Below are positions 16,237 through 25,211 of a stretch of DNA of 64,000 bases, piece by piece (position 1 is the first letter of the stretch; each line of letters opens with the position of its first letter). Source of the DNA: Paractinoplanes ferrugineus (GTDB taxonomy: Bacteria > Actinomycetota > Actinomycetes > Mycobacteriales > Micromonosporaceae); contig NZ_BOMM01000008.1 of assembly GCF_016862195.1 (NCBI RefSeq), positions 210,574 through 274,573 of the forward strand. The letters are read 5' to 3'. The notes under the pieces are model-generated. The model searched no databases and was not told the DNA's origin. It saw nothing but the letters and a program-made list of their open reading frames with translations. The translations under genes and the position numbers were made by a program.

Positions 16237-17904
16237 ATGACGGGCACGGAGGTATTTCGGCAGGCACGGGACTTCCTGGTGGCGTACGCCGAGGAGTACG
16301 AGAAGGCCGCGGCCGGGTTCCGCTGGCCGGAGCTCGACGAGTTCAACTGGGCGCTCGACTGGTTCGACGTGATCGCCGACGGCAACGAGGCGCCGGCGTT
16401 GTGGATCGTCGAAGAGGACGGCTCCGAGCGGAAGTTCTCCTTCGCCGAGATGTCCCGCCGCTCCAACCAGGTGGCCAACTGGCTGCGCGCGCAGGGCATC
16501 CGGCGCGGCGACCGGATCGTGGTGATGCTCGGCAACCAGGCCGAGCTCTGGGAGACGATCCTGGCCGCGATGAAGCTCGGCGCGATCCTGATCCCGGCGA
16601 CGCCGCTGCTCGGGGTGGCCGACTCGGCCGGGCGGGTGGCCCGGGGCGGGGCCCGGCACGTGATCGTCGCGTCCACGTCCGCGGCGAAGTTCGACGACCT
16701 CGACGTCACCCGGATCGCGGTCGGGCCGGTCCGGCCGGGCTGGGCGGCCTTCCACGACGCCTATGCGGCCGATGACCGGTTCGTCCCGGACGGGGCGACC
16801 CGGGCGACCGACACCCTGCTGCTCTATTTCACCTCCGGCACGACCGCGCGTCCCAAGCTCGTCGAGCACACCCACCAGTCCTATCCCGTCGGACATCTCT
16901 CGACGATGTACTGGATCGGCCTGCGGCCCGGTGACGTGCACCTCAACATCTCCTCGCCGGGCTGGGCCAAGCACGCGTGGAGCAACGTCTTCGCCCCGTG
17001 GAACGCCGAGGCCTGCGTCTTCATCTACAACTACACCCGCTTCGACGCCGGCCGGCTGCTGGCCGAGATGCAACGGTGCGGCGTGACCAGCTTCTGCGCG
17101 CCGCCGACCGTGTGGCGCATGCTCATCCAGGCCGACCTGTCCGCGCTGCGTACCCCGCCGCGGGTGGTCGTCGGGGCCGGCGAGCCGCTCAACCCTGAGG
17201 TCATCGACCAGGTGCGCAAGGCGTGGGGGCGGACCATCCGGGACGGCTTCGGGCAGACCGAGACCACCGTGCAGATCGCCAACACCCCCGGTCAGCCGGT
17301 CAAGCCGGGCTCGATGGGCCGCCCCGTCCCCGGTTACCGCATCGAGCTGATCGACCCGGTCACCCAGGAGCCGGCGGCGGAGGGGGAGATCTGCGTGGCG
17401 CTCGACCCGCGGCCGCTCGGGCTGATGGTCGGTTACCACGGCGACGAGGAGCTCACCGTCGAGCGGACGACCGGCGGCTATTACCACACCGGCGACGTGG
17501 CCGGCCGCGACGACGACGGCTACATCACCTACGTGGGGCGCACCGACGACGTGTTCAAGGCATCCGACTACCGCATCTCGCCGTTCGAGCTGGAGAGCGT
17601 GCTCATCGAGCACGAAGCGGTGGTGGAGGCGGCCGTGGTGCCGTCGCCCGACCCGCTGCGGCTGGCGGTGCCGAAGGCCTACGTCGTGCTCGCGAAGGGT
17701 TGGGAGGCCTCGGCTTCGACGGCGGCGGCCATTTTCGCGTACGCGAAGGAGCACATGCCGCCGTACGCCCGGATCCGTCGCCTGGAGTTCTCGGCGCTCC
17801 CGAAAACGATCTCCGGCAAGATCCGTCGCGTCGAGTTGCGCGAGGCCGAGCTGGCGAAGCACGCCGACGCCTCGGTGGCACCGGCGGGGGAATACGCCGG
17901 GTAG
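16237..17904 (+). CDS. acyl-CoA synthetase (AMP-binding), medium-chain type
   Basis: 555-residue adenylate-forming enzyme, closer in layout to acetyl/medium-chain acyl-CoA synthetases (ACSM-like) than the one at 10 kb. Motifs: the early FNWALDWFD, P-loop FTSGTTARPKLVEHTH (near 200), DGFGQTETTVQIAN (near 337), YYHTGDVAGRDDDGY, GRTDDVFKASDYRISPFELE, and catalytic lysine in KTISGKIRR. ATG start 36 bases after the shared palindrome, with no clear Shine-Dalgarno sequence, and a CAGTCT hexamer that would suit leaderless transcription. Together with the first synthetase it may belong to one acid-uptake and oxidation regulon. Confidence 0.9.
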   Translation: MTGTEVFRQARDFLVAYAEEYEKAAAGFRWPELDEFNWALDWFDVIADGNEAPALWIVEEDGSERKFSFAEMSRRSNQVANWLRAQGIRRGDRIVVMLGNQAELWETILAAMKLGAILIPATPLLGVADSAGRVARGGARHVIVASTSAAKFDDLDVTRIAVGPVRPGWAAFHDAYAADDRFVPDGATRATDTLLLYFTSGTTARPKLVEHTHQSYPVGHLSTMYWIGLRPGDVHLNISSPGWAKHAWSNVFAPWNAEACVFIYNYTRFDAGRLLAEMQRCGVTSFCAPPTVWRMLIQADLSALRTPPRVVVGAGEPLNPEVIDQVRKAWGRTIRDGFGQTETTVQIANTPGQPVKPGSMGRPVPGYRIELIDPVTQEPAAEGEICVALDPRPLGLMVGYHGDEELTVERTTGGYYHTGDVAGRDDDGYITYVGRTDDVFKASDYRISPFELESVLIEHEAVVEAAVVPSPDPLRLAVPKAYVVLAKGWEASASTAAAIFAYAKEHMPPYARIRRLEFSALPKTISGKIRRVELREAELAKHADASVAPAGEYAG

Positions 17905-17913
17905 GTTTGCGCG

Positions 17914-19509
17914 GTGCCGCGCCGACGCCTCGCCTACCTCCTTACTGTCGTAGCACTACTGGGCGGCATGGCGTTCGCGATGGTGACCACGGCGCTGCAA
18001 CAGGCGCCGACCATCGACGAGCCGGTCTACGTGGCCACCGCCGAGGTGCTCACCCAGCAGCACAGCCTGCGCTACAACCCGGAACACCCGCCGCTCGGCA
18101 AACTGCTGATGGCGACCGGCCTGGCGTTCGACGACGTCCGGCTCGACCCGTCCTACCCGGGCGACCAGACCCGGCTCGGCCGGCACCTGCTCTACGAGAC
18201 CGGCCACAACCCGTTCCGGCTGATGCTGCTGGCCCGCCTCCCGATGATCCTGCTGACCCTGGCGATCGGACTCGTCGTGCTCGGGTTCGCCCGGGACCTG
18301 GCGGGCCCCCGGGGCGGACTGGTGGCGCTCGCGCTCTACGCGTTCTCACCCGACGTGATCGCGCACGGCTCGCTCGCCACGCTTGACGTGCCGGCCGCCG
18401 GGATGTTGCTCACCAGCTTCTGGATGCTGTGGCGGTCCCGGGAACGACCACGTCTTTATCTGCCGCTGGCCGGGCTGGCACTGGGCGCCGCCCTCGCGAC
18501 CCGGATGAGCGCGCTCCCCGCCGTACCCATAGTGGTCGCTCTGGCCGCTTTGTCGCCCGCCGTCCTCGGCCGGCCGGCCACCTGGTGGCGCTCCCTGCTG
18601 TCGCGCGCCGCCGCGGCGATCGGGGTCGGACTGCTCGCCGTCGCCGTCGTCTGGCTCGTCTACCTGGCCGTCGACCCCCGCCTGCGGTGGACCACGCCGG
18701 TGCCGAACCCGGGCGGGCTGAAAGGGCTCGCGGTCGACCTGCTGCCGTTCCCCAAGGCCTACCGGGACGGTGTGCTGATCCAATTCCGGTTCGAGTCGCG
18801 GAGCTTCAACGGCTTCCTGCTCGGCCGCGCCTACCGCGGCTCGCTCTGGTATTACCTGCCGGTCGCGCTGCTCATCAAGACGCCGCTCGGCATGCTCGCG
18901 ATGTGGCTGGCCGGAATCGTGACGATGGTGGTCAAGCCCGCCCTGCGGATCGCCCTGCTCTACCTCCTGCTGCCGGCCACCGCGCTGATGCTGATCGCGA
19001 TGACCGGGGCCCGCGACTACGGCACCCGCTATGTCGTCTTCGTGCCGATCTTCCTGGCCGTCGTCGCCGGCACCGTCGTGCTGCTCCGTTTCCGTTTCGC
19101 GCGCATCGGGGCCGGCGTGCTGGTGGCTTACGTGGCGGTCAGTTCCATGCTGACCTTCCCCTACTACCTGCCCTATTCGAACGAGGCCTTCGGCGGGACC
19201 TCGCACACCCATCTCAACCTGCACGACTCGAACGTCGACTGGGGCCAGGACCTGGCCCGGCTCGGCACCCGGCTGCGAGAGCGCTACCCGAACGAGCCGG
19301 TCTGGCTGGTCTACAAGGGAGCCGGTGTGCCCGGCTACTACGGCATCCAGGGCAGGAATCCGCTCGGCACCCCCAGCGACGAGGTGCACGGCCTCCTCGT
19401 CGTCTCGGACTCCCGGGTCGCGCTCGCCAAGGGCCAGCTGAAACAGCTGATCGACACAAGCACCGAAATCGACAACGTCGGCTACTCGATCCGCATCTAC
19501 CGCCGGTGA
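17914..19509 (+). CDS. GT-C glycosyltransferase, ArnT/PMT-like
   Basis: 531-residue polytopic membrane protein with about ten hydrophobic helices. The first periplasmic loop holds TIDEPVYVA and YNPEHPPLGKLL, the acidic and His/Pro motifs typical of GT39/GT83-type transferases that use polyprenyl-phosphate sugars. The later loop has SRSFNGFLLGRAYRGS and the C-terminal soluble part SNVDWGQDLARL. It probably transfers a sugar to a protein or lipid outside the membrane; donor and acceptor are unknown. GTG start 9 bases after the synthetase stop, possibly co-transcribed with it. It is followed by a decayed gene on the other strand. Confidence 0.85.
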   Translation: MPRRRLAYLLTVVALLGGMAFAMVTTALQQAPTIDEPVYVATAEVLTQQHSLRYNPEHPPLGKLLMATGLAFDDVRLDPSYPGDQTRLGRHLLYETGHNPFRLMLLARLPMILLTLAIGLVVLGFARDLAGPRGGLVALALYAFSPDVIAHGSLATLDVPAAGMLLTSFWMLWRSRERPRLYLPLAGLALGAALATRMSALPAVPIVVALAALSPAVLGRPATWWRSLLSRAAAAIGVGLLAVAVVWLVYLAVDPRLRWTTPVPNPGGLKGLAVDLLPFPKAYRDGVLIQFRFESRSFNGFLLGRAYRGSLWYYLPVALLIKTPLGMLAMWLAGIVTMVVKPALRIALLYLLLPATALMLIAMTGARDYGTRYVVFVPIFLAVVAGTVVLLRFRFARIGAGVLVAYVAVSSMLTFPYYLPYSNEAFGGTSHTHLNLHDSNVDWGQDLARLGTRLRERYPNEPVWLVYKGAGVPGYYGIQGRNPLGTPSDEVHGLLVVSDSRVALAKGQLKQLIDTSTEIDNVGYSIRIYRR

Positions 19510-19584
19510 ACCCGTGACCCGCGGCCGCTCCGGCCGGCAAAGTCGCGTGCCCGGCCAGGCGGACCGGCCAGCCCGGGGTCGCGC

Positions 19585-19882
19585 TCACCAGGGCGTTGCC
19601 GAGCGGGGCCAGTGGGCGCGGGACCCGTTGAGCATCCGTTCCCGGGTGACCCGTTCGAAGGTGGCGGCGGCCCGGTTCGCCGAAGAACTGGTAGGTCGCC
19701 AGGCGTTCGTGGCGGCACGGGCGGCGCCGGGCGTACCGGTCCAGCCATCGCATCGTCAGTACGACACCGCGGGCCAGGACGTAGACGTACTCCTCGGAAG
19801 CACGTGGTGGTAGGGCCGGCGGATCTGGTCGACGTGGCGGATCGCGGCTCGGGCGCGCGGGTCGAGGGCGAACCTGTCCGTC
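19585..19882 (-). pseudogene. decayed MpaB-like (DUF2236) oxygenase
   Basis: Three high-GC3 fragments of one ancestral protein lie in different minus frames. First, from about 19882 to 19803: FALDPRARAAIRHVDQIRRPY. Second, about 19804-19668: EEYVYVLARGVVLTMRWLDRY, then HERLATYQFFGEPGRR. Third, about 19667 to the TGA at 19585: ATFERVTRERMLNGSRAHWPR. The middle part recalls the MpaB/DUF2236 haem-oxygenase-like family (RWIDRxxWRPLxxHERLAxYxFWxExGRR). At least two frameshifts and the missing N-terminus make it a relic. The family call is from memory of that motif and only moderately sure. Confidence 0.5.
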
Positions 19883-20834
19883 ACCGGGGGTTGCCGGCGA
19901 TCAGGCGGATCGTGAAGCCGTCGGCGTCGCGGTGCATCGCCACGTGGTTGCACGACTGGTGGGTGATCCACAGGCCCAGGCCGCCGTTGGCGCCGTCGCC
20001 CGCCGGCAACAGGCCGACGAACGGGTCCTTGGGGCCGGCGCCCGCGTCGGTGACCGAGGCGACGATGCGGTCGGGGCCGCACCACAGCCGCATGCGGACC
20101 GGGCCGCGCCCGTGCTTGTACGCGTTCGCCACCGCCTCGCTGACCGCCACCAGCAGGTCGTCGATGTCGTCCGGGGGCAGGTGGCCGCGGTCGGCGGCGC
20201 GCACGACCCAGCGGGCGTCGGCCAGGCTCGGCTCGATCAGGTCGGCGAGCGGCTCGGTGTGCTGCACCGGGTCGACGATCGGCGGCCGGGGTTCGGCCAG
20301 AAAATGCCCGGGCTCGGTGTACGCCTCGTTCGGCATGTGCGAACCGTCCGGCATGGCCGTGCGTGGGTGCGTACGCAGCACGTCGGCGAGGGCGTCGGCC
20401 GGGATGTCAGCGGTGTCGTAGGCGCACATGCCCCACAGCGGGAACTCGTCGTAGGCGTGGTTGATGGCCGACTCGTAGCGCGCCCACCAGTCCCAGGTCA
20501 CGCCGAGGTCGACGGGCGAGAGCTCACCGATGATCCGGATCTGCGAGGCGCCGCCGGCCACCAGGTCGGCGAGCAGCTTCCGGTACGACCGGATGGCCGC
20601 GGCCGGGCGAGCATAGACCGAACCGCCGGTCAGGAAGGTCACGTCCAGCCCGGCCGGCAGCGCGGACCGCACCAGGTCGGTGGTGCGTTCGCCCAGCGCC
20701 ACCACTGTCGGTTCACCGGCTTCGACGCCCCCGGTCAGGAACGGCACGGCCACCGCCAGCAGCTCTTCGTCGGACTCGTAGCAGGCGGCCTCGTGGTAAT
20801 AGCCGAGGTGGCCGGCGGCGGCTCCGGTCCTCAT
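19881..20834 (-). CDS. MEDS-domain anti-sigma-factor-like ATPase
   Basis: 317 residues. Residues about 10-165 form a MEDS sensor domain (HLGYYHEAACYESDEELLA at the start), and residues about 195-317 a GHKL ATPase of the RsbW anti-sigma type, with the N-box in VAVSEAVANAYKHG, VTDAGAGPKDPF and GGLGLWITHQ. Proteins of this build are common in actinomycetes and act in partner-switching control of alternative sigma factors. ATG start with GGGGAG 6 bases upstream. It is divergent from a PoxB-like gene whose promoter resembles the sigma-B consensus, which fits a stress-response setting. Confidence 0.85.
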   Translation of the reverse strand: MRTGAAAGHLGYYHEAACYESDEELLAVAVPFLTGGVEAGEPTVVALGERTTDLVRSALPAGLDVTFLTGGSVYARPAAAIRSYRKLLADLVAGGASQIRIIGELSPVDLGVTWDWWARYESAINHAYDEFPLWGMCAYDTADIPADALADVLRTHPRTAMPDGSHMPNEAYTEPGHFLAEPRPPIVDPVQHTEPLADLIEPSLADARWVVRAADRGHLPPDDIDDLLVAVSEAVANAYKHGRGPVRMRLWCGPDRIVASVTDAGAGPKDPFVGLLPAGDGANGGLGLWITHQSCNHVAMHRDADGFTIRLIAGNPR

Positions 20835-21028
20835 CGGGGGCTCCCCGCCCGCGGGTGGGGCAGCCCGAGCGGGCCGGCGCTGCGGGCCGCGACGGTCGAG
20901 GCAGCTCGTCCGACGGGCGCGACGCTCGTCGAGGTCATGACGCAACAGTAGTCGCCCGGCCCGGGCCCGGATGCTCGGCATTGAGCACGGTGATCTCGCC
21001 GGTGAGACGCGGATTCATCGAGTTCTCC
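20835..21028. other. divergent upstream region
   Basis: Non-coding spacer between the divergent MEDS/ATPase and PoxB-like genes. Apart from the promoter given separately I see only a short GC palindrome (CCCGGCCCGGGCCCGG, 20957-20972) and no gene. Confidence 0.4.
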
Positions 21029-21053
21029 GTTCAGCGATGGGCGGCGGGGGTAA
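21029..21053 (+). promoter_or_regulatory. sigma-B-like promoter
   Basis: GTTC, a 15-bp spacer, GGGTAA. This matches the GTTT-N14-16-GGGTA(A/C) consensus of Streptomyces sigma-B/F-type stress sigma factors with one mismatch. The -10 box lies within a small palindrome, GGGGGTAATCCCCC. About 36 bases separate it from the PoxB-like start. Confidence 0.5.
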
Positions 21054-21088
21054 TCCCCCTACGTTTCCATGAGGGCAGGAGGCTCGAC

Positions 21089-22822
21089 GTGTTCGGGAAG
21101 AAGCAGACGGTTGCTGACCAATTGGTCGAGGTGCTGGTGCAGGCGGGGGTCCGCCGGATCTACGGCCTGGTGGGGGACAGCCTCAACTCGCTGAGTGACG
21201 CCATCCGGCGCAACGACGCCATCGAATGGGTCCACGTGCACAACGAGGAGGCGGCGGCCTTCGCGGCTTCGGCGGAGGCGCAGCTCACCGGCGAGCTGGC
21301 GGTCTGTGCCGGCAGCTGCGGGCCCGGCAACACCCACCTCATCCAGGGGATCTTCGACGCCCACCGGTCCGGTGCGCCGGTGCTGGCGATCGCGTCGCAC
21401 ATCGTCTCCACCGAGATCGGCACCGGCTTCTTCCAGGAGACCGATCCGAAGCGCCTCTTCGAACAGGCCAGCCACTGGACCGAGCTGGTGTCCTCGCCCG
21501 GCCAGATGCCGCGGATGGCCCGGGTCGGCATCCAGGCGGCGGTCGGCAAGCAGGGCGCCGCGGTGCTGGTCGTGCCCGGCGACGTGCTCGAGGCCGAGGC
21601 GGAGAACGAGACCGGCGTGGGTCATCCGATCGCCGGCCGGGTGCTCGGCGCGCCGCCGGCCGACGTCATCGACGCGCTGGCCGAGCGGATCAACTCCGCC
21701 TCGCGTGTCGCCATCTTCGGCGGGATCGGCTGCGCGGGTGCCCGCGACGAGGTGCTTCAGCTCGCCTCGGTCCTGAACGCGCCGGTCGGGCACAGCCTGC
21801 GGGGCAAGGAGTCGTTGCAGTACGACAACCCGTACGACGTGGGCATGTCCGGCCTTCTCGGGTACGGCGCCTGTTACGAGGCGTGCCACGAGGCCGACCT
21901 GCTCCTGCTGCTCGGCACCGACTTCCCCTACCGGCAGTTCCTGCCGCAGAAGAACACCGTGCAGATCGACATCGACCCGTCCCGGCTGGGCCGGCGGACC
22001 GCCCTGGAGATGGGGGTGGCCGGCGACGTGGGCGCGACCATCCGGGCGCTGCTGCCGAAGCTCTCGCCGAAGAAGCGGGACTTCCTGGACAGCATGCTCG
22101 GCAAGCACTCGAAGGAGCTGGACCGGGTCGTCGACGCCTACACCCACGACATCGACCACCTGACTCCGATCCACCCGGAATATGTCGCCCGGGTGCTCGA
22201 CGAGGAGGCCGCCGACGACGCGATCTTCACCGCCGACACCGGCATGTGCTGCTCGTGGATCGCCCGTTACATCACCCCGAACGGTCGCCGCCGGCTGCTC
22301 GGCTCGTGGGTGCACGGCACGATGGCGAACGCGCTCCCGCAGGCTCTCGGTGCCCAGATGCTCGACCGTGGTCGTCAGGTCGTGTCGATGTCGGGCGACG
22401 GCGGCCTGGCCATGCTGCTCGGCGAACTGCTCACGGCCCGCACCCACCGGCTGCCGGTGAAGGTGGTCGTCTTCAACAACTCGAGCCTCGGCATGGTGCG
22501 CCTCGAGATGCTGGTGGCCGGTGACCCGCCGTTCGAGACCGACCACGAGAGCGTCGACTTCGCCGCGATCGCCCGGGCGGCCGGCCTGCACACCGTACGC
22601 GTGGAGAAGCCGGCGGATCTGCGGGCCGCCATGCGCGAGGTGCTCGACCACGACGGCCCGGCGCTGCTCGACGTCGTGACCGACCCGGACGCGCTGGAGT
22701 TGCCGCCGCACATCACCAAGGCCGAGGCGGGCGGTTTCGCGCTCGCGGCCGGCCGCACCGTGCTCGCCGGCGGGGTGGGTCAGATGGTTCACCTGGCCCG
22801 GACCAACCTGCGCAACATCTAG
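21089..22822 (+). CDS. thiamine-diphosphate pyruvate dehydrogenase/oxidase (PoxB-like)
   Basis: 577-residue ThDP- and probably FAD-dependent enzyme. The N-terminal Pyr domain has VHNEEAAAFAASAEAQL with the catalytic glutamate (near 50), the central domain binds FAD, and the C-terminal domain holds SGDGGLAMLLGELLTA to VVVFNNSSLGMV, the GDG-NN ThDP-Mg motif. It resembles pyruvate:quinone oxidoreductase, which decarboxylates pyruvate to acetate and CO2 and passes electrons to the membrane quinone pool. The family also holds acetolactate synthases, but the SHIVSTEIGTGFFQETDP stretch is PoxB-like. GTG start, AGGAGG 6 bases upstream. Likely stress- or stationary-phase-controlled by the sigma-B-like promoter. 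Its stop overlaps the convergent desaturase stop. Confidence 0.9.
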   Translation: MFGKKQTVADQLVEVLVQAGVRRIYGLVGDSLNSLSDAIRRNDAIEWVHVHNEEAAAFAASAEAQLTGELAVCAGSCGPGNTHLIQGIFDAHRSGAPVLAIASHIVSTEIGTGFFQETDPKRLFEQASHWTELVSSPGQMPRMARVGIQAAVGKQGAAVLVVPGDVLEAEAENETGVGHPIAGRVLGAPPADVIDALAERINSASRVAIFGGIGCAGARDEVLQLASVLNAPVGHSLRGKESLQYDNPYDVGMSGLLGYGACYEACHEADLLLLLGTDFPYRQFLPQKNTVQIDIDPSRLGRRTALEMGVAGDVGATIRALLPKLSPKKRDFLDSMLGKHSKELDRVVDAYTHDIDHLTPIHPEYVARVLDEEAADDAIFTADTGMCCSWIARYITPNGRRRLLGSWVHGTMANALPQALGAQMLDRGRQVVSMSGDGGLAMLLGELLTARTHRLPVKVVVFNNSSLGMVRLEMLVAGDPPFETDHESVDFAAIARAAGLHTVRVEKPADLRAAMREVLDHDGPALLDVVTDPDALELPPHITKAEAGGFALAAGRTVLAGGVGQMVHLARTNLRNI

Positions 22823-23814
22823 CGCGCACGTAGCTCGGCGCCCACGTCGTGCAGGTGGCGCAGGGCCTGAGCGTACGAATCGAACAGCGACGTCATCTCG
22901 TAGGGCACGCCGATCTCCGCGCAGTAGCGCTGGACGATCGGCTGTGCCTTGCGCAGATTGGGCGTCGGCATGGCCGGGAACAGGTGGTGCTCGATCTGGT
23001 AGTTGAGCCCGCCCAGCGCCGCGTCGGTCAGCCGCCCACCCCGTACGTTGCGCGAGGTCAGCACCTGCTTGCGGAAGAAGTCCTCGGAGCCGTCGGGGTG
23101 CGGCATGCCCTTGTGGTTGGGTGCGAACGTCAGCCCCAGGTAGACCCCGAACAACCCCTGGTGCACCACGAGGAAGACCAGTGCCTGCACCGGCGAAAGC
23201 ACCAGCAGCAGCGCCGAGGCGTAGAAGACGAAGTGGGCGGCGAGCAGCGCGCTCTCGACGCCGCGCTTGCTGACGGTGCCGTTCCGCAGCGCCCGGATGC
23301 TGTCCCGGTGCAACGACAGGCCGAGCAGGGTGAGCAGCGGGAAGAAGAAAAAGGCCTGGTAGCGGACGAGGAACCGGTTGTCCTGGGCCGCCTCCCGGCT
23401 CCACACCAGCACCCCCGGCCCGACGTCGGGATCGAGGTCGTCGTGGTTGGGGTTGGCATGGTGCTTGGTGTGCTTGTCCATCCAGTAGCCGTAGGACATG
23501 CCGATCGCCAGGTTGCCCGCGATCAGGCCGGCCCGCCGGCTCGGCGCGTTGGTGCGGAACACCTGCCGGTGGGCCAGGTCGTGGGCCACGAGGGCGACCT
23601 GGGCGAACACCACGGCCAGGAACACCGCCACGGCCAGGGTCCACCACGAGGCCCCGATCAGGAAGAAGGCGACCCAGCCGCCGACCAGTGCGGCGGCGAC
23701 CGCACCGAGCCGGACGGCGTAATAGGCGGGTTGCCGGTCGAGCAGGCCGGCCGCGTTGATGCGGCCGGCCAGCTCCGCGAAATCGGTGCGAGTGCGTTCG
23801 GTCGTCGCTGTCAT
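22819..23814 (-). CDS. membrane fatty-acid desaturase
   Basis: 331-residue integral membrane di-iron desaturase. Histidine boxes HDLAH (78-82), HTKHH (115-119) and QIEHH (near 272) are all present, with four hydrophobic helices. This belongs to the acyl-lipid/acyl-CoA front-end or DesA3-like group that inserts a cis double bond and raises membrane fluidity. ATG start. It is divergent from a sensor kinase/response regulator pair, and a perfect 20-bp palindrome lies between them, which suggests a DesK-DesR-like control circuit. Confidence 0.9.
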   Translation of the reverse strand: MTATTERTRTDFAELAGRINAAGLLDRQPAYYAVRLGAVAAALVGGWVAFFLIGASWWTLAVAVFLAVVFAQVALVAHDLAHRQVFRTNAPSRRAGLIAGNLAIGMSYGYWMDKHTKHHANPNHDDLDPDVGPGVLVWSREAAQDNRFLVRYQAFFFFPLLTLLGLSLHRDSIRALRNGTVSKRGVESALLAAHFVFYASALLLVLSPVQALVFLVVHQGLFGVYLGLTFAPNHKGMPHPDGSEDFFRKQVLTSRNVRGGRLTDAALGGLNYQIEHHLFPAMPTPNLRKAQPIVQRYCAEIGVPYEMTSLFDSYAQALRHLHDVGAELRAR

Positions 23815-23871
23815 GCCGATAGAGCCAACCGCTTGAGGGCGGACAAGTCAGCAGTGCCAGCACCTCTCCCG

Positions 23872-23891
23872 CAGTAGTGCTAGCACTACTG
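23872..23891. promoter_or_regulatory. perfect 20-bp palindrome, probable operator
   Basis: CAGTAGTGCTAGCACTACTG, fully self-complementary, between the divergent desaturase and sensor-kinase starts (57 bp from the former, 33 bp from the latter). A likely site for the adjacent NarL-type response regulator or another dimeric repressor. Confidence 0.75.
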
Positions 23892-23924
23892 AGTTTCCGG
23901 TCCCGAAGCGCGAGGATGGAGTCC

Positions 23925-25211
23925 ATGGAAACGACGGACTGGATTCGCGACGGCTTGCGAGCGGTGGGTGGCAGCGTGCTCACGATCGCCCTCTCGATCG
24001 CCAACTTCGCGCTGTTCGTCCTCTTCCTCGTCGCGCTTGTGTCGACCCCGGTGCTGGGCCTCGGCCTGGTCCTGGTGCCGGCGGTGACCGCGCTGGTCCG
24101 ACTCCGGGCCGACGCCGCCCGCCGCATCGCCGCCCGGCACGGCGTGCCGATCGAGCGGCCTTATCGGGTGCGTCCGGCGGAGGCCGGCCCGATCGGGTGG
24201 CAGGCCTGCCGGTGGATCCTCACCGACCCGGCGACCTGGCGTGATCTGGCCTGGCTGGTGCCCGGCGCGGTGGTCGGCCTCGGCCTCGGCCTGGCGACAC
24301 TCGCCATCCCGCTCTACGGCGTCCAGGGCATCCTGCTCCTGCCATTGTGGATCTGGCTCGGCACCGGGTCGTACGGCTACGGCTTCATCTGGCCGATCCA
24401 CACCGTCAGCGAGGGTCTGCTGTCGTTGCCGCAAGGCGCCCTGTTCCTGGCCATCGGTCTGGCCGCGGCGCCCTACGTCCGCCGGTGCGACGCCCTGTTC
24501 GCCGCCCTGTTGCTCTCGCCCACCGGCAACGCCCGGCTGCGGGCCCGGGTCGTCGAGCTCTCCTTCAGCCGTGCCGACACGGTCGATGCCCAGGCCGCCG
24601 AGCTGCGCCGGATCGAGCGCGATCTGCACGACGGGGCGCAGGCGCGGCTCGTCTCGCTCGGCATGACCATCGGCCTGGCCGAGGAGCTGATCGGCCGCGA
24701 CCCGGAGTCGGCCCGCAAGCTGCTCGCCGAGGCCCGCGAGGTCAGCACGACCGCTCTGGTCGAGCTGCGCCACCTGGTGCGCGGCATTCATCCGCCGGTG
24801 CTGGCCGAGCGGGGGCTCGACGGCGCGGTGCGGGCGCTCGCGCTCACCATGCGCCTGCCCACCGCCGTCGAGTCCGACGTGACCGAGCGGCTCGACACGC
24901 CTGTCGAGTCGGCAGCCTATTTCGCGATCGCCGAGGCGCTGTCCAACGCCACCGTGCACAGCGGGGCCACCGTCGCCTACGTGCGCATTCACCGCGACGA
25001 CGACCGGCTCCGCATGGAGGTGGGCGATGACGGCCGGGGCGGCGCCGACCCGGGTCGGGGCACCGGCCTGGCCGGCATCACCCGACGGTTGGGCGCCTTC
25101 GATGGCACGATGACGTTGTCCAGTCCGCCGGGCGGCCCGACCGTCGTGACCATGGAGCTGCCGTGCGTGTCGTCATCGCCGAGGACCACGCTCTCCTCCG
25201 TGACGGCCTGA
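23925..25211 (+). CDS. sensor histidine kinase (HisKA_3) with membrane sensor
   Basis: 428 residues. The first 200 residues hold about four to six hydrophobic helices of the 'putative sensor' type found in many actinobacterial kinases. The dimerisation domain RIERDLHDGAQARLVSLG carries phospho-acceptor H235, followed by a GHKL ATPase (AIAEALSNATVHSG, GDDGRGGADPGRGTGLAG). The second of two close ATG codons is preferred because GGAG lies 4 bases before it. The response-regulator gene starts inside its 3' end. With the desaturase next door, a role in sensing membrane state is an inference. Confidence 0.88.
   Translation: METTDWIRDGLRAVGGSVLTIALSIANFALFVLFLVALVSTPVLGLGLVLVPAVTALVRLRADAARRIAARHGVPIERPYRVRPAEAGPIGWQACRWILTDPATWRDLAWLVPGAVVGLGLGLATLAIPLYGVQGILLLPLWIWLGTGSYGYGFIWPIHTVSEGLLSLPQGALFLAIGLAAAPYVRRCDALFAALLLSPTGNARLRARVVELSFSRADTVDAQAAELRRIERDLHDGAQARLVSLGMTIGLAEELIGRDPESARKLLAEAREVSTTALVELRHLVRGIHPPVLAERGLDGAVRALALTMRLPTAVESDVTERLDTPVESAAYFAIAEALSNATVHSGATVAYVRIHRDDDRLRMEVGDDGRGGADPGRGTGLAGITRRLGAFDGTMTLSSPPGGPTVVTMELPCVSSSPRTTLSSVTA

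Noticed and set aside
17951..17961. TAGCACTACTG, identical to half of the desaturase palindrome
   Set aside because: It lies inside the glycosyltransferase coding sequence and lacks the other half, so probably chance.
21059..24127. 1022-codon minus-strand open frame over the PoxB and desaturase region
   Set aside because: It runs antisense to PoxB and out of frame with the desaturase, both of which have complete motifs; low-complexity composition.
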